Below, piece by piece: positions 59,928-64,000 of a DNA stretch of 64,000 bases. The notes under the pieces were generated by a model. It searched no databases and had not been told where the DNA came from. It saw only the letters and a list, made by a program, of their open reading frames with translations. How positions within the stretch are numbered: the stretch's first letter is position 1; every line of letters starts with the position of its first letter. Source of the DNA: Planctomycetota bacterium (GTDB lineage: Bacteria; Planctomycetota; J058; J103); assembly GCA_026004615.1 (NCBI GenBank), contig BPJM01000002.1, positions 372,001 to 436,000 on the forward strand. Reading direction: 5' to 3'. The position numbers and the translations under genes were made by a program.

Positions 59928-60026
59928 GCGCGCGCTCGGCCGGTGCCCGGGTGCCGGCCAGCTGGCAGACGGACAGGGATGGGTTGCTGGGGACAGCATT
60001 GGCTGCTTGCGTAGGAGAAGGTCGTC

Positions 60027-60452
60027 ATGGCGGTAGCTGAAATCCTCGACAAGGTGGCGAGCCTGAGCGACGAGGAGAAGAATCAGCTCGTCTGCGGCGT
60101 CGTCGAGAAGATGACGGTGCTGGGGCTGGCCCGGCTGGTCAAGGATCTGGAGGAGAAGTTCGGCGTCAGCGCCTCCGCTCCGGCGATGGTGATGCCGGCG
60201 GGGATGGCGGCTGGCGCCGCGGCGGCACCGGCCGAGGAGAAGACCTCCTGGGACGTCATCCTCAAGGATGTGGGTGCCAACAAGATCCAGGTCATCAAGG
60301 CGGTGCGCGCGGTGACCAACCTCGGGCTGAAGGAGGCCAAGGAGCTGGTCGACAAGGCACCGCAGCCGATCAAGACCGGCGTCGACAAGGACGAGGTCGA
60401 GAAGATCAAGTCCGAGCTGGAAAAGGCGGGCGCGACGGTCGAGGTGAAGTGA
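60027..60452 (+). CDS. rplL: 50S ribosomal protein bL12 (L7/L12)
   Basis: 141 aa, some 15-20 longer than the E. coli protein. The N-terminal dimerisation helix ([16 protein letters not shown]) is preceded by about 30 extra residues. A Met/Ala/Gly/Pro hinge leads to the C-terminal domain ([34 protein letters not shown]). It recruits translation factors to the stalk. Confidence 0.95.
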   Translation: MAVAEILDKVASLSDEEKNQLVCGVVEKMTVLGLARLVKDLEEKFGVSASAPAMVMPAGMAAGAAAAPAEEKTSWDVILKDVGANKIQVIKAVRAVTNLGLKEAKELVDKAPQPIKTGVDKDEVEKIKSELEKAGATVEVK

Positions 60453-60703
60453 GGGCCGTCTGCTCCAGCCCTGGTCTGCCGGCGGCACCGGCCCTGGTGC
60501 GCCATGGCGGGCGCGGCAGCAGCTCAGGGCAAGGGACGGAGCATGCCGTGACGGCCGCTACCGTGGAGCGCGAGCGGCGGGCGGAGGGCGAGCGGCCGGT
60601 GCCGCGGTGGGGCATCGGCCGCGCCGCCCGCGCCGTCCGGCTCCGCGCGGCGCCGGTGGCCGTGGACTGAGACCTCTCGAGCCGAGGAGCGACAGGAGCC
60701 GCG

Positions 60704-64000
<3,297 letters not shown>

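Overview
The window is a very GC-rich bacterial chromosome segment. I infer the phylum Planctomycetota. The main reason is the reconstructed EF-Tu, whose N-terminus and mid-region resemble planctomycete EF-Tu as I remember it. A lipoprotein joining FG-GAP repeats to a CASCH haem motif, a DUF2007-HEAT protein and a SecE with an extended N-terminus are compatible with this. Class and genus cannot be read from the window.

Layout. 1-503: end of an SLC13-type permease. 496-7144 (minus): broken GNAT gene, then pilC, pilB, pilT and a second pilB-like ATPase, a type IV pilus/type II secretion operon read leftward from a strong promoter at 7193-7221. 7258-12309 (minus, with one plus gene): YebC, an endonuclease III-like protein, phosphoglucose isomerase, inositol monophosphatase (plus) and MsrA. 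12539-18025: peptide-binding lipoprotein, an unknown lipoprotein, an A-type Fe-S carrier (minus), a MaoC-like protein and SSB. 18055-20320: tandem array of a unit of about 323 bp. 20360-28117 (minus): histidine-degradation operon hutH, membrane protein, hutU, DUF2007-HEAT protein, hutI, FTCD. It runs from histidine through urocanate, imidazolonepropionate and formiminoglutamate to glutamate, with the one-carbon unit passed to tetrahydrofolate. 28171-32911: pseudouridine synthase, tRNA-Gly(CCC), small lipoprotein, an unrecognised 226-aa protein, PEBP-family lipoprotein and a DUF849/BKACE enzyme. 33260-36597: two arrays of a second repeat around a broken Rpn-family nuclease gene. 37032-44737: Mrr-like endonuclease, both subunits of a biotin-dependent acyl-CoA carboxylase, the FG-GAP/haem lipoprotein and a Nudix hydrolase (minus). 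45118-48304: an 864-aa peptidoglycan-binding protein with a transglutaminase-like Cys motif, plus a 174-aa partner. 48305-49813: eighteen 84-bp tandem repeats. 49991-54519: GT39-type glycosyltransferase, dGTPase-like HD hydrolase, CysS. 54741-64000: consensus promoter, tRNA Thr-Tyr-Gly-Thr, tuf, rpmG, secE, nusG, rplK, rplA, rplJ, rplL and rpoB (cut by the window end).

Reading-frame quality is uneven. About eleven genes (GNAT, pilC, second pilB, yebC, pgi, msrA, Rpn, both carboxylase subunits, GT39, tuf) carry frame breaks, while their neighbours are clean. The four single-break genes all have a net +1 length and three show a plausible homopolymer site, so I read most breaks as sequence or assembly errors. 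I give one span per gene and state the breaks.

The least conventional content is the three families of tandem G/C-palindrome arrays that share one core motif, the Rpn-like gene between two of them, the 864-aa/174-aa gene pair, and the two extra genes inside the hut operon.
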